A stretch of DNA of 64,000 nt, from assembly GCF_003054445.1 (NCBI RefSeq), contig NC_042510.1:682001-746000 (forward strand), written 5' to 3'. The notes below the pieces were generated by a model. It was not told where the DNA came from, did no database searches, and worked only from the letters and a program-made list of their open reading frames with translations. Source of the stretch: Pichia kudriavzevii (taxonomy: Eukaryota; Ascomycota; Pichiomycetes; Pichiales; Pichiaceae). Shown one piece after another: positions 1-9,747 of the stretch; the stretch's first letter is position 1, and every line of letters starts with the position of its first letter. Made by a program: the position numbers and the translations under genes.

Positions 1-34
1 AAACAAAGGAACGAGCAAACGAGTAGCCAAATAA

Positions 35-3000
35 ATGTCGACCGTTCAACTAGACGTTGGGAGTCTGTGCTGGATTCCTGATGAGAAGCTAGGTTGGCTT
101 CCTGTCAAGGTAAAGTCCCTTTCCAAAGAAGGTGAGAAGCACAAGATTGAGCTGGAATCCGAAGACGATCCCGAGAGAGTCATCACTATAACAACAGACG
201 ACCTGAGTGACTCCAATCCTCAGGTTCCATTAATGAGAAACCATGCTGAAAATGTTGAGGATCTAACGACCCTCTCTCATTTGAATGAACCTTCTGTTTT
301 GAATGTGATCAAACTCAGATACTCTCAATTCAATATTTACACGTATTCTGGTATTGTGCTCATTGCAGTGAATCCTTTCCAGAGGAATGACGAGTTATAT
401 TCTTCTTACAGAATAAGAAGATATGCAAACACTAGAAGAGGTGACGAAGAACCTCACTTGTTTGCAATTGCAGAAGAGGCTTACAGATGTATGATAAACA
501 GAAAAGAAAACCAGTCTATCGTTGTTTCTGGTGAGTCGGGTGCAGGTAAGACAGTTTCTGCTAAATATATCATGAGATACTTTGCAAGCGTCGATTCTGA
601 CGAAAATCAACATGATATGTCTGAAACGGAAAAGCAAATTCTTGCGACTAATCCTATTATGGAATCCTTTGGTAATGCTAAAACTACTAGGAACGACAAT
701 TCCTCTAGATTTGGTAAATATCTTGAAATCTTGTTTGATGATAATACTGTCATTCGTGGTGCTAAAATTAGAACCTATCTATTAGAGCGCTCTAGGTTAG
801 TCTTCCAACCAAAAACAGAACGTAACTATCATATTTTCTATCAAATGATCCAAGGTTTGGATGAGGAGACCAAAAAGTCAATTCACTTAACCCATGTTGA
901 AGACTATTATTATCTAAACCAAGGTGGTGTTCCAATTATTGAAGGTATTGATGACCGTAAAGAATTTGAAGATACCCGTAACGCATTGAGCTTGATTGGC
1001 ATTGACTCTGAAAAGCAATTGCAAATATTCAAGATTTTATCTGGTCTATTGCATCTAGGTAATATTGAAATACCTAAAACTAGAAATAATGCATCACTTT
1101 CCTCTGATGAGCCAAATCTAGTTAAAGCATGTGAACTTCTAGGGTTGGATCCGGTGTTGTTTGCTAAATGGACAGTGAAAAAACAAATCAAAACAAGATT
1201 TGAAACCATCAATACTGACTTGAAGTATAACGAGGCAATCAATGCAAGAGATGCTATTGCTAAATACATCTATCATAATCTATTTGACTGGTTAGTCGAA
1301 TATGTCAACTCTGATTTATGTCCTCCTGAAATTGAGGAAAGCATTAGCACTTTTATTGGCGTTTTGGATATTTATGGTTTTGAGCATTTTGAGAAAAATT
1401 CGTTTGAACAATTTTGTATCAACTATGCTAACGAAAAATTACAACAAGAATTCACACAACATGTTTTCAAATTAGAGCAACAGCTCTATGTTGACGAAGA
1501 AATCGAGTGGTCCTTCATTGAATTCTCAGATAATCAACCTTGTATTGATGTTATTGAGAAGAGATTGGGTGTCTTGGACTTATTGAACGAAGAATCCGGT
1601 TTACCATCTGGTTCTGATCAACAATGGGCGGACAAGTTGTACCAAAATTTGGCTAAACCTCCAACTGACAAAGTTTTCAAGAAACCAAGGTTTGGTAATA
1701 ACAAGTTTATAATTTCCCATTACGCTCTTGATGTTCCTTACGACACTGAAGGTTTTGTGGAGAAGAATAGAGACACTGTTTCTGATGGCCAAAAGGACAC
1801 ACTAAAGGCAACCACAAATGAATTCCTCAATGAGGTTTTAACAAGATCTGAAAAAAGTGTTAACAATGAAGAAGGTAAAGTTGCTCCGCCAAAACCAGGT
1901 AGAAAAGCACCAGCAAAAGAGACTTTGGGTTCCAAATTCAAAGGGTCATTGATTGAATTGATGAAGACCATCAACTCATCCAATGTTCACTATATTAGAT
2001 GTATAAAACCAAATGAGCAGAAATTAGCATGGGAATTTGATCCGAATATGGTTTTGTCTCAATTAAGAGCCTGTGGTGTTTTAGAGACAATCAAGATTTC
2101 ATGTGCCGGTTTCCCATCTAAGATGACGTACCCTGAATTTGCTGACTCATTCAACGTCTTGTTTGATTCCAATGATCGTTCCAGAATTTTGAAAGGTGAT
2201 GTCGATGAGGAATTTTTGAAATCACTGACTAGATCTTTTATGGAGGAGCATATCAAAGATGATCATAGCTTTCAAATTGGTAAAACTAAAGTGTTCTTCA
2301 AAGCTGGAATTTTAGGTAATATTGAGAAGATGAAGAGTGATAAAAATAAGAAATCAGCTATAATAATCCAGAAGTATTTGAGAGCCTATCCACCTAGAAA
2401 ATTATTCAAGGAGACTAGAGAAGCTACTATCAACCTACAATCTGCTATTAGGGGATTCATTGTCAGAAAGAACATTCAAAGGGAAAAGGAAGAGGGTGCT
2501 TCTATCTTACTTCAATCTTTGACCAGAGGCTTCATTATGAGAAAAAGATTTGCTGAAGCAGTCAAATCATGTGTTAGATTGCAATCACAAATCCGTGGAT
2601 TTACAATTAGAAAGAATGTTTTCAAGAATCACCAGAATAAGGCTGCTATTTTGATCCAATCCGTCGGCAGGGGTTCCATTGCTAGAAGGGAATTTAACAA
2701 GACTAGAAGGGCCGCAATCATTATTCAATCACATGGTCGTAGACAATTGGCCAAGAAAGAGTTCAGCCAGTTAAAGGAGGAGGCGAAATCATTGAATAAA
2801 ATGCAACAAGTCCAGTATAGTTTAGAAAACAAGGTTATCGAACTAACCCAATCACTGAGTTCCAAAATTGAGGAAAATGTCAGACTAGTCAATGAAATTG
2901 AACAACTTCAAAGCTTAGTTTCAAAGACACAAGAAGAGCATTCTAATCTAAAGACCCGAATGTTAGAAACTGAGGGTGAGCATTCGAACAGGATAGTTGA

Positions 3001-4603
3001 ATATGAGAACAATATTATTGAATTGAATAATGAGATTTCACAAGTTAAATTTGACTATGAAGCCGCAAGAAAGAAGGTTGAAGAGTTAACAGAATCACAA
3101 AATAAGTTAAAGGTCGAACTAACTGAGAATTTAGACGCATTGAAGAAGGCACAGCAAGAGCTGCTCGAAAGTAAGGATGAGAAGGACACATTGTACAACC
3201 AAGTTGAAACATTAAAGTCCGAATTGAATGAATTACAAGAACATATCTCATCTGGTAAGTTCAATAATACTATTCAAGGTACGATACCGAATGGAACACA
3301 GTCCTTGACCTTCAAGGAGAAGAATCCATCTAATGTTGAATACGGCGGAGATGAAAATGATGAGCTAGAGGAGATCAATCTAGAATTATTAAGGCTATTG
3401 AATGATTCGACAACCCTACATAAGGAAGTTGTTGAAAACCTATTTAAGGGACTGAAATTACCACCTGCAGTTGTTGCATCACAACCAAGTCAAAAGGAGG
3501 TGTTATTCCCAGCCAGAATAATTATTATCATTTTATCGGACATGTGGAGATTAGGGTTAACATCTAGAAGTGAAACTTTTTTTGGAGAAGTATTATCAGT
3601 TATCCAAACTATGGTTTCAGAGTTAAAGGATGAGGATATCATCACGTATGGAGCATACTGGTTGACCAATACACATGAGTTATATTCATTTGTATCGTAT
3701 GCTCAATCTACTGTCACAGCAAATGTTGAGATTGCCAAGGCGATGGGAGAGGAAGATTACAATATATTTATGAAATTAATTGCAGATGCGAAGGAAGATT
3801 TCGAGTCTTTATCATACAATATATACAACATATGGATGAAGAAGATTATGAATATATTGGACAAGAAGATTATTTCTGCTATTGTTTTGGGCCAATCATT
3901 ACCTGGTTTTATGTCAACCGACCAGTCACCATTATTGAGTAAGATGTTCCAAAAGGATCCTAAATATACAATGGACGATGTTTTGACTTTTTTCAACAAT
4001 GTCTATTGGGCGATGAAATCCTACTATTTTGAGAACTATGTTATGGAGACGGTTATAATTGAGCTATTGAAGTTTGTCAATGCAAGCTGTTTCAATGATT
4101 TGATTATGCGTAGAAACTTTTTATCATGGAAGAGGGGCTTACAGTTGAACTACAATGTCATGCGACTTGACGAATGGTGTAAGGGACATGGAATTCCAGA
4201 CACCAGCAACTATCTCTCACATTTGTTCCAAGTTTCCAAGCTATTACAATTGAGAAAGAACACACCGGAGGACATTGACATAATCTATGAGATCTGTTAT
4301 AAGTTGAAGCCTGTTCAGATTCAAAAGCTATTTTCCATTTACCATATAGCCGATTACGAAGTTCCAATTTCTCCAAACATTACCCAAGGTTTAGCTGATA
4401 AGGTACGTGAGAGTGGGCAGACGGATTATTTGGAGCCTGTCAATAAGGACACACTCTTTGACGATCCATTCAGAGACATCAAATTGAGGCCATTCAACAA
4501 GATTGAGGCTTATGTTCCAGCGCGGTTGAATGTGCCAACCATCAGACGGATTGTTGAGTTATCCACCTTGAATGCCACATACCAAAGTCAAATAAGTGAA
4601 TAG
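35..4603 (+). CDS. MYO2: Class V myosin heavy chain (Myo2)
   Basis: Actin motor that carries secretory vesicles, vacuoles and other cargo to the bud. The 1522-residue protein has an SH3-like N-terminus, then the motor with P-loop GESGAGKT at residues 166-173, the switch region NDNSSRFGKYLEI and the relay-like stretch DIYGFEHFEKNSFEQFC. About six IQ motifs (light-chain sites) follow at roughly 772-910. A coiled coil runs to about 1090 and a globular cargo-binding (dilute) domain fills the C-terminus. Length is close to S. cerevisiae Myo2 (1574). The ATG at 35 is the first in frame, and only 34 bases precede it in the window, so the promoter is outside. Myo2 and Myo4 are hard to separate by eye; a full-length essential Myo2 is more likely. 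Confidence 0.95.
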   Translation: MSTVQLDVGSLCWIPDEKLGWLPVKVKSLSKEGEKHKIELESEDDPERVITITTDDLSDSNPQVPLMRNHAENVEDLTTLSHLNEPSVLNVIKLRYSQFNIYTYSGIVLIAVNPFQRNDELYSSYRIRRYANTRRGDEEPHLFAIAEEAYRCMINRKENQSIVVSGESGAGKTVSAKYIMRYFASVDSDENQHDMSETEKQILATNPIMESFGNAKTTRNDNSSRFGKYLEILFDDNTVIRGAKIRTYLLERSRLVFQPKTERNYHIFYQMIQGLDEETKKSIHLTHVEDYYYLNQGGVPIIEGIDDRKEFEDTRNALSLIGIDSEKQLQIFKILSGLLHLGNIEIPKTRNNASLSSDEPNLVKACELLGLDPVLFAKWTVKKQIKTRFETINTDLKYNEAINARDAIAKYIYHNLFDWLVEYVNSDLCPPEIEESISTFIGVLDIYGFEHFEKNSFEQFCINYANEKLQQEFTQHVFKLEQQLYVDEEIEWSFIEFSDNQPCIDVIEKRLGVLDLLNEESGLPSGSDQQWADKLYQNLAKPPTDKVFKKPRFGNNKFIISHYALDVPYDTEGFVEKNRDTVSDGQKDTLKATTNEFLNEVLTRSEKSVNNEEGKVAPPKPGRKAPAKETLGSKFKGSLIELMKTINSSNVHYIRCIKPNEQKLAWEFDPNMVLSQLRACGVLETIKISCAGFPSKMTYPEFADSFNVLFDSNDRSRILKGDVDEEFLKSLTRSFMEEHIKDDHSFQIGKTKVFFKAGILGNIEKMKSDKNKKSAIIIQKYLRAYPPRKLFKETREATINLQSAIRGFIVRKNIQREKEEGASILLQSLTRGFIMRKRFAEAVKSCVRLQSQIRGFTIRKNVFKNHQNKAAILIQSVGRGSIARREFNKTRRAAIIIQSHGRRQLAKKEFSQLKEEAKSLNKMQQVQYSLENKVIELTQSLSSKIEENVRLVNEIEQLQSLVSKTQEEHSNLKTRMLETEGEHSNRIVEYENNIIELNNEISQVKFDYEAARKKVEELTESQNKLKVELTENLDALKKAQQELLESKDEKDTLYNQVETLKSELNELQEHISSGKFNNTIQGTIPNGTQSLTFKEKNPSNVEYGGDENDELEEINLELLRLLNDSTTLHKEVVENLFKGLKLPPAVVASQPSQKEVLFPARIIIIILSDMWRLGLTSRSETFFGEVLSVIQTMVSELKDEDIITYGAYWLTNTHELYSFVSYAQSTVTANVEIAKAMGEEDYNIFMKLIADAKEDFESLSYNIYNIWMKKIMNILDKKIISAIVLGQSLPGFMSTDQSPLLSKMFQKDPKYTMDDVLTFFNNVYWAMKSYYFENYVMETVIIELLKFVNASCFNDLIMRRNFLSWKRGLQLNYNVMRLDEWCKGHGIPDTSNYLSHLFQVSKLLQLRKNTPEDIDIIYEICYKLKPVQIQKLFSIYHIADYEVPISPNITQGLADKVRESGQTDYLEPVNKDTLFDDPFRDIKLRPFNKIEAYVPARLNVPTIRRIVELSTLNATYQSQISE

Positions 4604-4622
4604 ATGTAACTAAATAAATATA

Positions 4623-4710
<88 letters not shown>
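4623..4710. repeat. (TAAC)22 tetranucleotide microsatellite
   Basis: An uninterrupted TAAC tract of 88 bases starts about 20 bases after the MYO2 stop, probably in its 3' UTR. It resembles the yeast branch-point core but never makes a full TACTAAC. Confidence 0.95.
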
Positions 4711-5223
4711 CACCGACTAGTCAACACGCTAGGCGACTCGGTCAAGGAGAGAGGAAGGCCACAAGCAAAGACACGAAATTAAAATGTTTCCACTGCCAGA
4801 GACTGTATTGGGAATTTCTCATTTGACATATTTTTGCACCGGACTTTTTTATTTGCTTCTATCCTGTATCTACATGCTGTGGAGGAACTTGAATTCTGAA
4901 TACACTTGTCCGGCTGCCACTATAATAGAGGAGATAAACTTTGCATCACTCCTCCTATATTTTTTTTTTCACTCTGCTGTCCTCCTCTTTCTAAAGGATT
5001 AGCAGAATATGAGGGGGGGGGGGAGCAAAAAAAAAAAAAAAACCAGGGCTAGTTATAGTCGGTTGAGGAGACGCCGATGAGTTTAAGCGTTGAATTTATA
5101 ATTAGAAGTTAATAGTAGAAAGCGTGTGCACAAATGTAGACAAGATAAGGGAGAAGAGAGACTATCTTTTTTTTATTATTAGTAGTAGTATAATGGTTTC
5201 ATGTCAATCGCCGTATTGGAAAT
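4711..5223. other. Gene-free stretch between MYO2 and SNC
   Basis: Convergent 3' region. It holds a G11 run followed within a few bases by an A16 run near 5011-5041, and a T-rich tract near 5165. A 72-codon ATG frame at 4784-5002 encodes a hydrophobic peptide with no recognised motif; I do not call it a gene. Confidence 0.7.
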
Positions 5224-5616
5224 TCAGTTGCTGAAATGGACAACCAAGGGGACAACTATAACAATGATGATAATGATGACGACAAGGGCGACGCAGAGCT
5301 TCAACTTGAGGTTCTTCTTCCACATGTCTTTACGGACCTGGTTGGCGGACTTGTTGAAGAGCGAGGCGTTATTCTGGAGCGTGTATGCCCTGTTGTCAAT
5401 ATCTTCCAACACTTCCCCCCGCTCATTGATGGCCTGGATGTTATCCCTCATCATGCCGGCGGTGTCGTCAAGCGTCGACTGAAGGTTCTGCAGCTTGGAG
5501 CGGCCTTCCTCCTGGTGTGGCTGCGCATTGAAGGGCGACGGATCTTGAGGGTGGAGTTCTCTTGCAGCGTCATCGCTGAAGGGGTTGTATGGGTCGTAGG
5601 CTTGTGCACTGGACAT
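5224..5616 (-). CDS. SNC1: Exocytic v-SNARE (synaptobrevin, Snc1/Snc2)
   Basis: R-SNARE on secretory vesicles; it pairs with plasma-membrane t-SNAREs (Sso/Sec9) for exocytosis and recycles through endosomes. With the start at 5616 the protein has 130 residues. The frame stays open 13 codons further upstream, but that extension is low-complexity (HRYRYRH), and MSSAQAYDPYNPF is the natural start. The SNARE helix covers about 38-98 with the zero-layer arginine R66 (NERGE). A membrane anchor spans about 105-126, and C108 just before it is the usual palmitoylation site. The end VVPLVVHFSN matches the family. A single gene is seen here, so it may correspond to both S. cerevisiae paralogues. S. cerevisiae SNC1 has an intron; none is visible here. 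Confidence 0.93.
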   Translation of the reverse strand: MSSAQAYDPYNPFSDDAARELHPQDPSPFNAQPHQEEGRSKLQNLQSTLDDTAGMMRDNIQAINERGEVLEDIDNRAYTLQNNASLFNKSANQVRKDMWKKNLKLKLCVALVVIIIIIVIVVPLVVHFSN

Positions 5617-5995
5617 GGAGCTTATATGTCTATATCTATATCTATGTGGGTGCAATAGCAGTTATATGTGTCTCCAGCAGAACCCGTGCAGATCCAATGT
5701 GTCCTGGTCTAGTGGCCAATTGCGTGTCTTCTCTTGGACACCCTTGCAAAAGGTATCTGTTGCGCTGGACCTTCTCACATTCTCACATTCTCATATTCCC
5801 ACATTCTCACATTCTCACATTCCCACATTCCCACATTCTCATATTCCCACATTCTCATATTCCCACATTCTCATATTCTCACCACGTAGTGCGCGTCTAT
5901 ATAAATACACACAGTCTCGCCCAGTAGACGGCGCATGCGCCACAGAGAGCAAATGAGCCTCTATTAGAAGAAACAGCCAAACCCCCCCGGCGAAA
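5617..5995. promoter_or_regulatory. Divergent SNC / DIB1 intergenic promoter
   Basis: A 379-base region between two divergent genes. The main feature is an 8-bp minisatellite (separate entry). A TATAAATA element lies near 5900, about 100 bases before the DIB1 ATG. Confidence 0.5.
5772..5883. repeat. 8-bp minisatellite TTCYCAYA, 14 units
   Basis: Fourteen head-to-tail copies of TTC(T/C)CA(C/T)A, varying only at the two pyrimidine positions (TTCTCACA, TTCTCATA, TTCCCACA); the last copy ends in C. It is strongly pyrimidine-biased on the + strand and sits between the SNC and DIB1 starts. Confidence 0.92.
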
Positions 5996-6451
5996 ATGTC
6001 AATGCTCGTCAATTTACCCACTGGTTGGCACGTCGACGCGGCGATTCTTAGCGAAAATGATCGCGTTGTTATAATTCGATTTGCAAAGAATGGGCTGAGC
6101 CGTGAAACTCTTTCTATTGACAGAATCTTAGAAAAGGCGGCTCCCCTCGTTGCGGGGTTTGCCGCCATTTATTTGTGCGACACAAGCACAGTCCCGGACT
6201 TTGACGAGATGTATGCCCTTAACGAGGGGGGGGCGCCCTTCAACGTGATGTTCTTTTGGCGTAATAAACATGTGATGGTAGACTTTGGTACTGGGGAAAA
6301 CAACAAGATGGATTTCTTAATAAACAATGTACAAGAATTAATTGATATAATAGAATGTGTCTATAGAGGGGCCATTCAGGGGAAAGGACTCGTTGTTGCA
6401 CCAAGGGATTATTCGTATATGAACAAGGGAGGGCGGCGAGTAAGAGAGTGA
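5996..6451 (+). CDS. DIB1: U5 snRNP protein Dib1 (Dim1 family)
   Basis: Small thioredoxin-fold subunit of the U4/U6.U5 tri-snRNP, needed for pre-mRNA splicing. The 151 residues show the family landmarks in order: LPTGWHVDAAI near the start, VVIIRF, IYLCDTSTVPDFDEMY, VMFFWRNKHVMVDFGTG, NNKMDF, and near the end YRGAIQGKGLVVAPRDYSY. The family is about 142 residues; the extra ones are a short insertion (NEGGAPFN) and a basic tail. The ATG at 5996 is followed two codons later by a second ATG; either would keep the fold. No intron. It lies about 250 bases ahead of RCF1 on the same strand. Confidence 0.95.
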   Translation: MSMLVNLPTGWHVDAAILSENDRVVIIRFAKNGLSRETLSIDRILEKAAPLVAGFAAIYLCDTSTVPDFDEMYALNEGGAPFNVMFFWRNKHVMVDFGTGENNKMDFLINNVQELIDIIECVYRGAIQGKGLVVAPRDYSYMNKGGRRVRE

Positions 6452-6700
6452 GGACGATCCAATTGAGGATGCGCACATTATGGTACGTGCAGATGCCGAT
6501 AGCGAGGATTTTCCATCTACGTATATAGTGATAAATATATAAAAATATATATATATATACATATACATATTCATCAACATGTATTTTGAATATATTTATA
6601 CGTTTATATCCATCCTCTCTGTTGTGCATTAGGCCCGACACATACCGGTAACCAACTCCTGTTTCGACCACCAACACTGCATTCCACACAGCACCTTGCC
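6452..6700. other. DIB1-RCF1 spacer
   Basis: A 249-base same-strand spacer. It holds an AT-rich alternating stretch (ATATAT type, about 6530-6570) that may serve as DIB1 terminator signal and RCF1 promoter. No gene seen. Confidence 0.5.
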
Positions 6701-6802
6701 ATGGCCTCGCAAAACTACCCTTCGTCCTTCGACGACCCCCTCCAAGAGTATGTATACGTTTGCCTCTAGGGCATGCATAGAGTGTTCTCCCACGGAGAGC
6801 TC

Positions 6803-6854
<52 letters not shown>

Positions 6855-7312
6855 GTTCGCATTACTAACTACCTGCCTCGTTCTACAGTATGTCCGTCTT
6901 GGAAAAAATATGGTACCGTTCCAAACAGCAGCCTCTAGTCCCGCTAGGGTGTCTTGCCACCACGGCCGCAGTCATTATGGCCGCTAAGGGCGTCCGGACG
7001 GGGAACGCCCCTAAGGCCCAGTTCTGGTTTCGGTGGCGGGTGGGGCTCCAGGGCCTAACCTTGGTTGCCCTTGTCTTTGGGTCGCTCTATTACGACCAGC
7101 GCATTGCTGGGGCAAAGAAGACCGAGGAGGAGTTGGCCCTTGAGAAGGCCAGAATGAGAGAGAAGCTCTGGGTTGAAGAATTGGAGAGGAGAGATACCGA
7201 AATGAAGGAAAGACAAAAACGGGCCGAACTTGCCAGAAAGATGATGCAAGAAGGGGCAAATCCTGATTCGAGTTCAAATTCAAATTCAAATTCTACATCT
7301 AACAATGTCTGA
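6701..7312 (+). CDS. RCF1: Respiratory supercomplex factor 1 (HIG1 family), spliced
   Basis: Inner-mitochondrial-membrane protein that associates with cytochrome bc1-oxidase supercomplexes. The gene has two exons, 6701-6747 and 6889-7312, giving 156 residues. Exon 1 encodes [15 protein letters not shown] and the first two bases of an Asp codon completed by exon 2. The join reads [13 protein letters not shown], which lines up with LDDMTFGERIIYH of S. cerevisiae Rcf1, so the splice is strongly supported. The HIG1 domain has two membrane helices (about 30-50 and 69-88) and the family signature Q-x3-R-x-R-x3-Q at 60-70. A charged coiled-coil tail and a Ser/Asn-rich end ([13 protein letters not shown]) follow. 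S. cerevisiae RCF1 lacks an intron. The frame beginning at 6890 alone would lose the N-terminus. Confidence 0.93.
6748..6888 (+). other. Spliceosomal intron of RCF1
   Basis: 141-nt intron with donor GTATGT (6748-6753), branch point TACTAAC (6863-6869) and acceptor TACAG ending at 6888, 19 bases after the branch motif. Splicing joins GA to T, restoring an Asp codon. A (CA)24 microsatellite sits between donor and branch point. Confidence 0.95.
6805..6852 (+). repeat. (CA)24 microsatellite inside the RCF1 intron
   Basis: 48 bases of uninterrupted CA, beginning 57 bases after the donor and ending 10 bases before the branch-point motif. It makes up about a third of the intron. Confidence 0.97.
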
Positions 7313-7566
7313 TTCTCCCACTATTCACATGGTGAACAATGCTTGATCTCCTCTTGTGTTTCTTACCTATACAATTCAACGTGTTTATTGTTTTTAGCTT
7401 ATTTATTCATGTACGCAGACATGCCCATAGGGGAATCCTCTGACTACAACATATATGCAATTTGATATATATATATTCATAGTGATACATATAAAAACAA
7501 ACGTATAATATATACAAACATACTATACCCAACGGGCAAAGCATTCTACTTGGCCAGTCTTGAGAC

Positions 7567-9747
7567 TTAGTTAGGACCGTCAACAACGACATCAACGGCA
7601 GTTGTTGCTGTTGCTGTTGCTGTTGCTGCTACCCTTTCCCTCTCTGCCTTCTTCTTTAGCTTCTCCTCCTTACGGTTCCACCTCGTGTCATCCGGATTGA
7701 ACCCACCTTGCTCACTGCCAAAGTACGCCCACTCGGGAGTCTCGCTGATGTAGTCCATCTTGTCGAAACTCTCCCCACTCTTGAGCAACTCGAAGAACCT
7801 CTCATAGTCAATATGTGTGTACCACTTGTCATCCACTAAGAACTTCTTACTGGCTATAAGGAAACAGCAAGAGTGTGCATGCTCACAAGCAAGCCCATAC
7901 TCCAACCCCCGGTTGTTCAACTCCTCGTTGACTCTCTTGACGAACTTGACACACTCCTCATAGAAGGGGATGTTCTGCATCGTCAATGGATTACCGTTGC
8001 CCTCACTCGATCCACAAAAAGTGGCACCTTTGATCTCAATCAAAGCAGGCAACCCCCTCTCAACGAGATCCGCATACCCCCCAACACTCTCGTCACTCAT
8101 GTTGAACCCCTTCACCAAAGTCAATCGGAAAACCGTACGTTGGTGACTCTGCACCGTACGCAAAATGTCCAAACACCTCTCCAGTCTGTCCCAATAATCC
8201 CTAAACAATGGCCTGTCAACAACTTTCAATTCCTCCTTGGTAGGTGCATCAATGGAGACGTACAACTGCGTCACCTTACCTAGCGTACTCAATTGGTCTG
8301 GATGCTGCGCATTACAAACCAAAAAGGAACTGATTTCCTTGTCATGTAACATCTCCAAGAACTGGTTGATATAAGGATAGAAAATCGGTTCTCCAACTAG
8401 AGACAATGCACAATGACGTACCTTAAACGCCTCATTGAATCGATCAATCAAAATCCCAGGCACCCCTCTCATCTGCTTGATCTTCTTATAATGACCTTCT
8501 AATGCACCATTGAGAATCATATCCGGCTTGTCAACTTCCCATCTCCAAGTGGTACCAACAGGATTGGTTCCATGTCTCCAGCAAAAGACACACTTGTTGG
8601 AACACGACAAAGATGGAGTCGTCTCCATACACCGATGTGAATTGATACCGTAGAATGCAAACTTATAACAGAACCCCCTCCCCCTCAATGCTGATTTGGT
8701 CCATCTACAAATCTTAACACCAGAATGTGAGCCAACAATAGTATAACCCTGCTTAGTCAATGACTTGTACGTTGGTGAATCCTTCGCCACCATTTTTTTC
8801 TTGTCGACTAAGTTGACCCGCTTCTCATTCCGTTGCAGATCTTCAACGTCCACTAGAGTACCATCATCCGAACTTCCACCTCCATTACCATCATCGTCTG
8901 AATTTGCAAGCTGCTCCTCATCCATACTTGCATCTTCATCTTCATCGTCATCGTCATCTTCTTCATAGAGAAATGGATCATCGTCTAATAGAAGATCAAC
9001 CAATCTCTTAGTATACTCTTCACAAGATTTTTTAAAATTACTGCTCTTGACACACAATTCCCCAAAGGGGAAAACTCGGCGGCCTCCTAGCTTGGACAGC
9101 CATTTATCAGCTAACTTCCCCTGATAACAAAATAACTCGGGCCATGATTCGGAATCTCCTAATCCCAACACGGCGTATCCCGCCAGAGCACGTAATGGAT
9201 ACTTGTCGACACGAAAGTCCGTACTAGTCTCTCTCAACATCTCCAAGAAGTAGTCAATGGGGGAATCCGATTCATAAGATGGAAGCACCAACAAATAAAT
9301 TGGCGGCTTGTCCAATTTCGGGACATTGAGAAAATAATCATCTAAATCTTCAACATCGTCATCTAATGATAGTAGTTTCACAACCAACGACAAAGGTGCA
9401 CCCAAGCTCGCATTCAGTGTATCATAGAGCTGCAATGCAACACGCTTAGATGCCCCCGTTAAGGAGGAATAGAAAATGTAAATTGGCGACTCCCCAAGTG
9501 GATTCTGGCTCCCCGTGTACAACTCCTCCCCGTCTTTCGCTTTCCTCATCTTGGTAATAGATGGCGGAATCACCTTGGACTTGTTCCCCCTTCTAGAACG
9601 CCGCTTCACACTATCTCCTCCGTTAGCCACGTCTTTTGAACAATACATAAGTCCAACACACATCACAATCAGCAACAATAGCCCCAACTTACCGGCAAGG
9701 TAAAGAAACGCTGCAAATGCACCAAGGGCAACTATATGCTCGTTCAT
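7567..9747 (-). CDS. TYW1: tRNA 4-demethylwybutosine synthase (Tyw1)
   Basis: Radical-SAM enzyme that forms the tricyclic 4-demethylwybutosine from m1G37 of tRNA-Phe using pyruvate. The 726-residue protein starts with a hydrophobic segment (FLYLAGKLGLLLLIVMCVGLMY, likely an ER anchor). A flavodoxin domain follows (SPIYIFYSSLTGASKRVA; AVLGLGDSESW). Then comes an acidic linker (about 255-300) and the radical-SAM domain, whose 4Fe-4S motif is C382-x3-C386-x2-C389 (CSNKCVFC). Downstream hallmarks TTWRWEVDKPD, ALSLVGEP and EIKGATFCG are present. Codons near the C-terminus give an Ala-Thr run (VAATATATATTAVD). The gene is divergent from the kinase at 11024. Length fits the family (S. cerevisiae 810). 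Confidence 0.96.
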   Translation of the reverse strand: MNEHIVALGAFAAFLYLAGKLGLLLLIVMCVGLMYCSKDVANGGDSVKRRSRRGNKSKVIPPSITKMRKAKDGEELYTGSQNPLGESPIYIFYSSLTGASKRVALQLYDTLNASLGAPLSLVVKLLSLDDDVEDLDDYFLNVPKLDKPPIYLLVLPSYESDSPIDYFLEMLRETSTDFRVDKYPLRALAGYAVLGLGDSESWPELFCYQGKLADKWLSKLGGRRVFPFGELCVKSSNFKKSCEEYTKRLVDLLLDDDPFLYEEDDDDDEDEDASMDEEQLANSDDDGNGGGSSDDGTLVDVEDLQRNEKRVNLVDKKKMVAKDSPTYKSLTKQGYTIVGSHSGVKICRWTKSALRGRGFCYKFAFYGINSHRCMETTPSLSCSNKCVFCWRHGTNPVGTTWRWEVDKPDMILNGALEGHYKKIKQMRGVPGILIDRFNEAFKVRHCALSLVGEPIFYPYINQFLEMLHDKEISSFLVCNAQHPDQLSTLGKVTQLYVSIDAPTKEELKVVDRPLFRDYWDRLERCLDILRTVQSHQRTVFRLTLVKGFNMSDESVGGYADLVERGLPALIEIKGATFCGSSEGNGNPLTMQNIPFYEECVKFVKRVNEELNNRGLEYGLACEHAHSCCFLIASKKFLVDDKWYTHIDYERFFELLKSGESFDKMDYISETPEWAYFGSEQGGFNPDDTRWNRKEEKLKKKAERERVAATATATATTAVDVVVDGPN

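Noticed and set aside
4784-5002. 72-codon hydrophobic ATG frame between MYO2 and SNC
   Set aside because: No recognisable motif, overlaps expected 3' UTRs and contains long T runs; could be chance.
5690-5760. tRNA-like TCCTGGTCTAGTGGCCA stretch
   Set aside because: The A-box-like start is not followed by a B-box or an acceptor stem that pairs.
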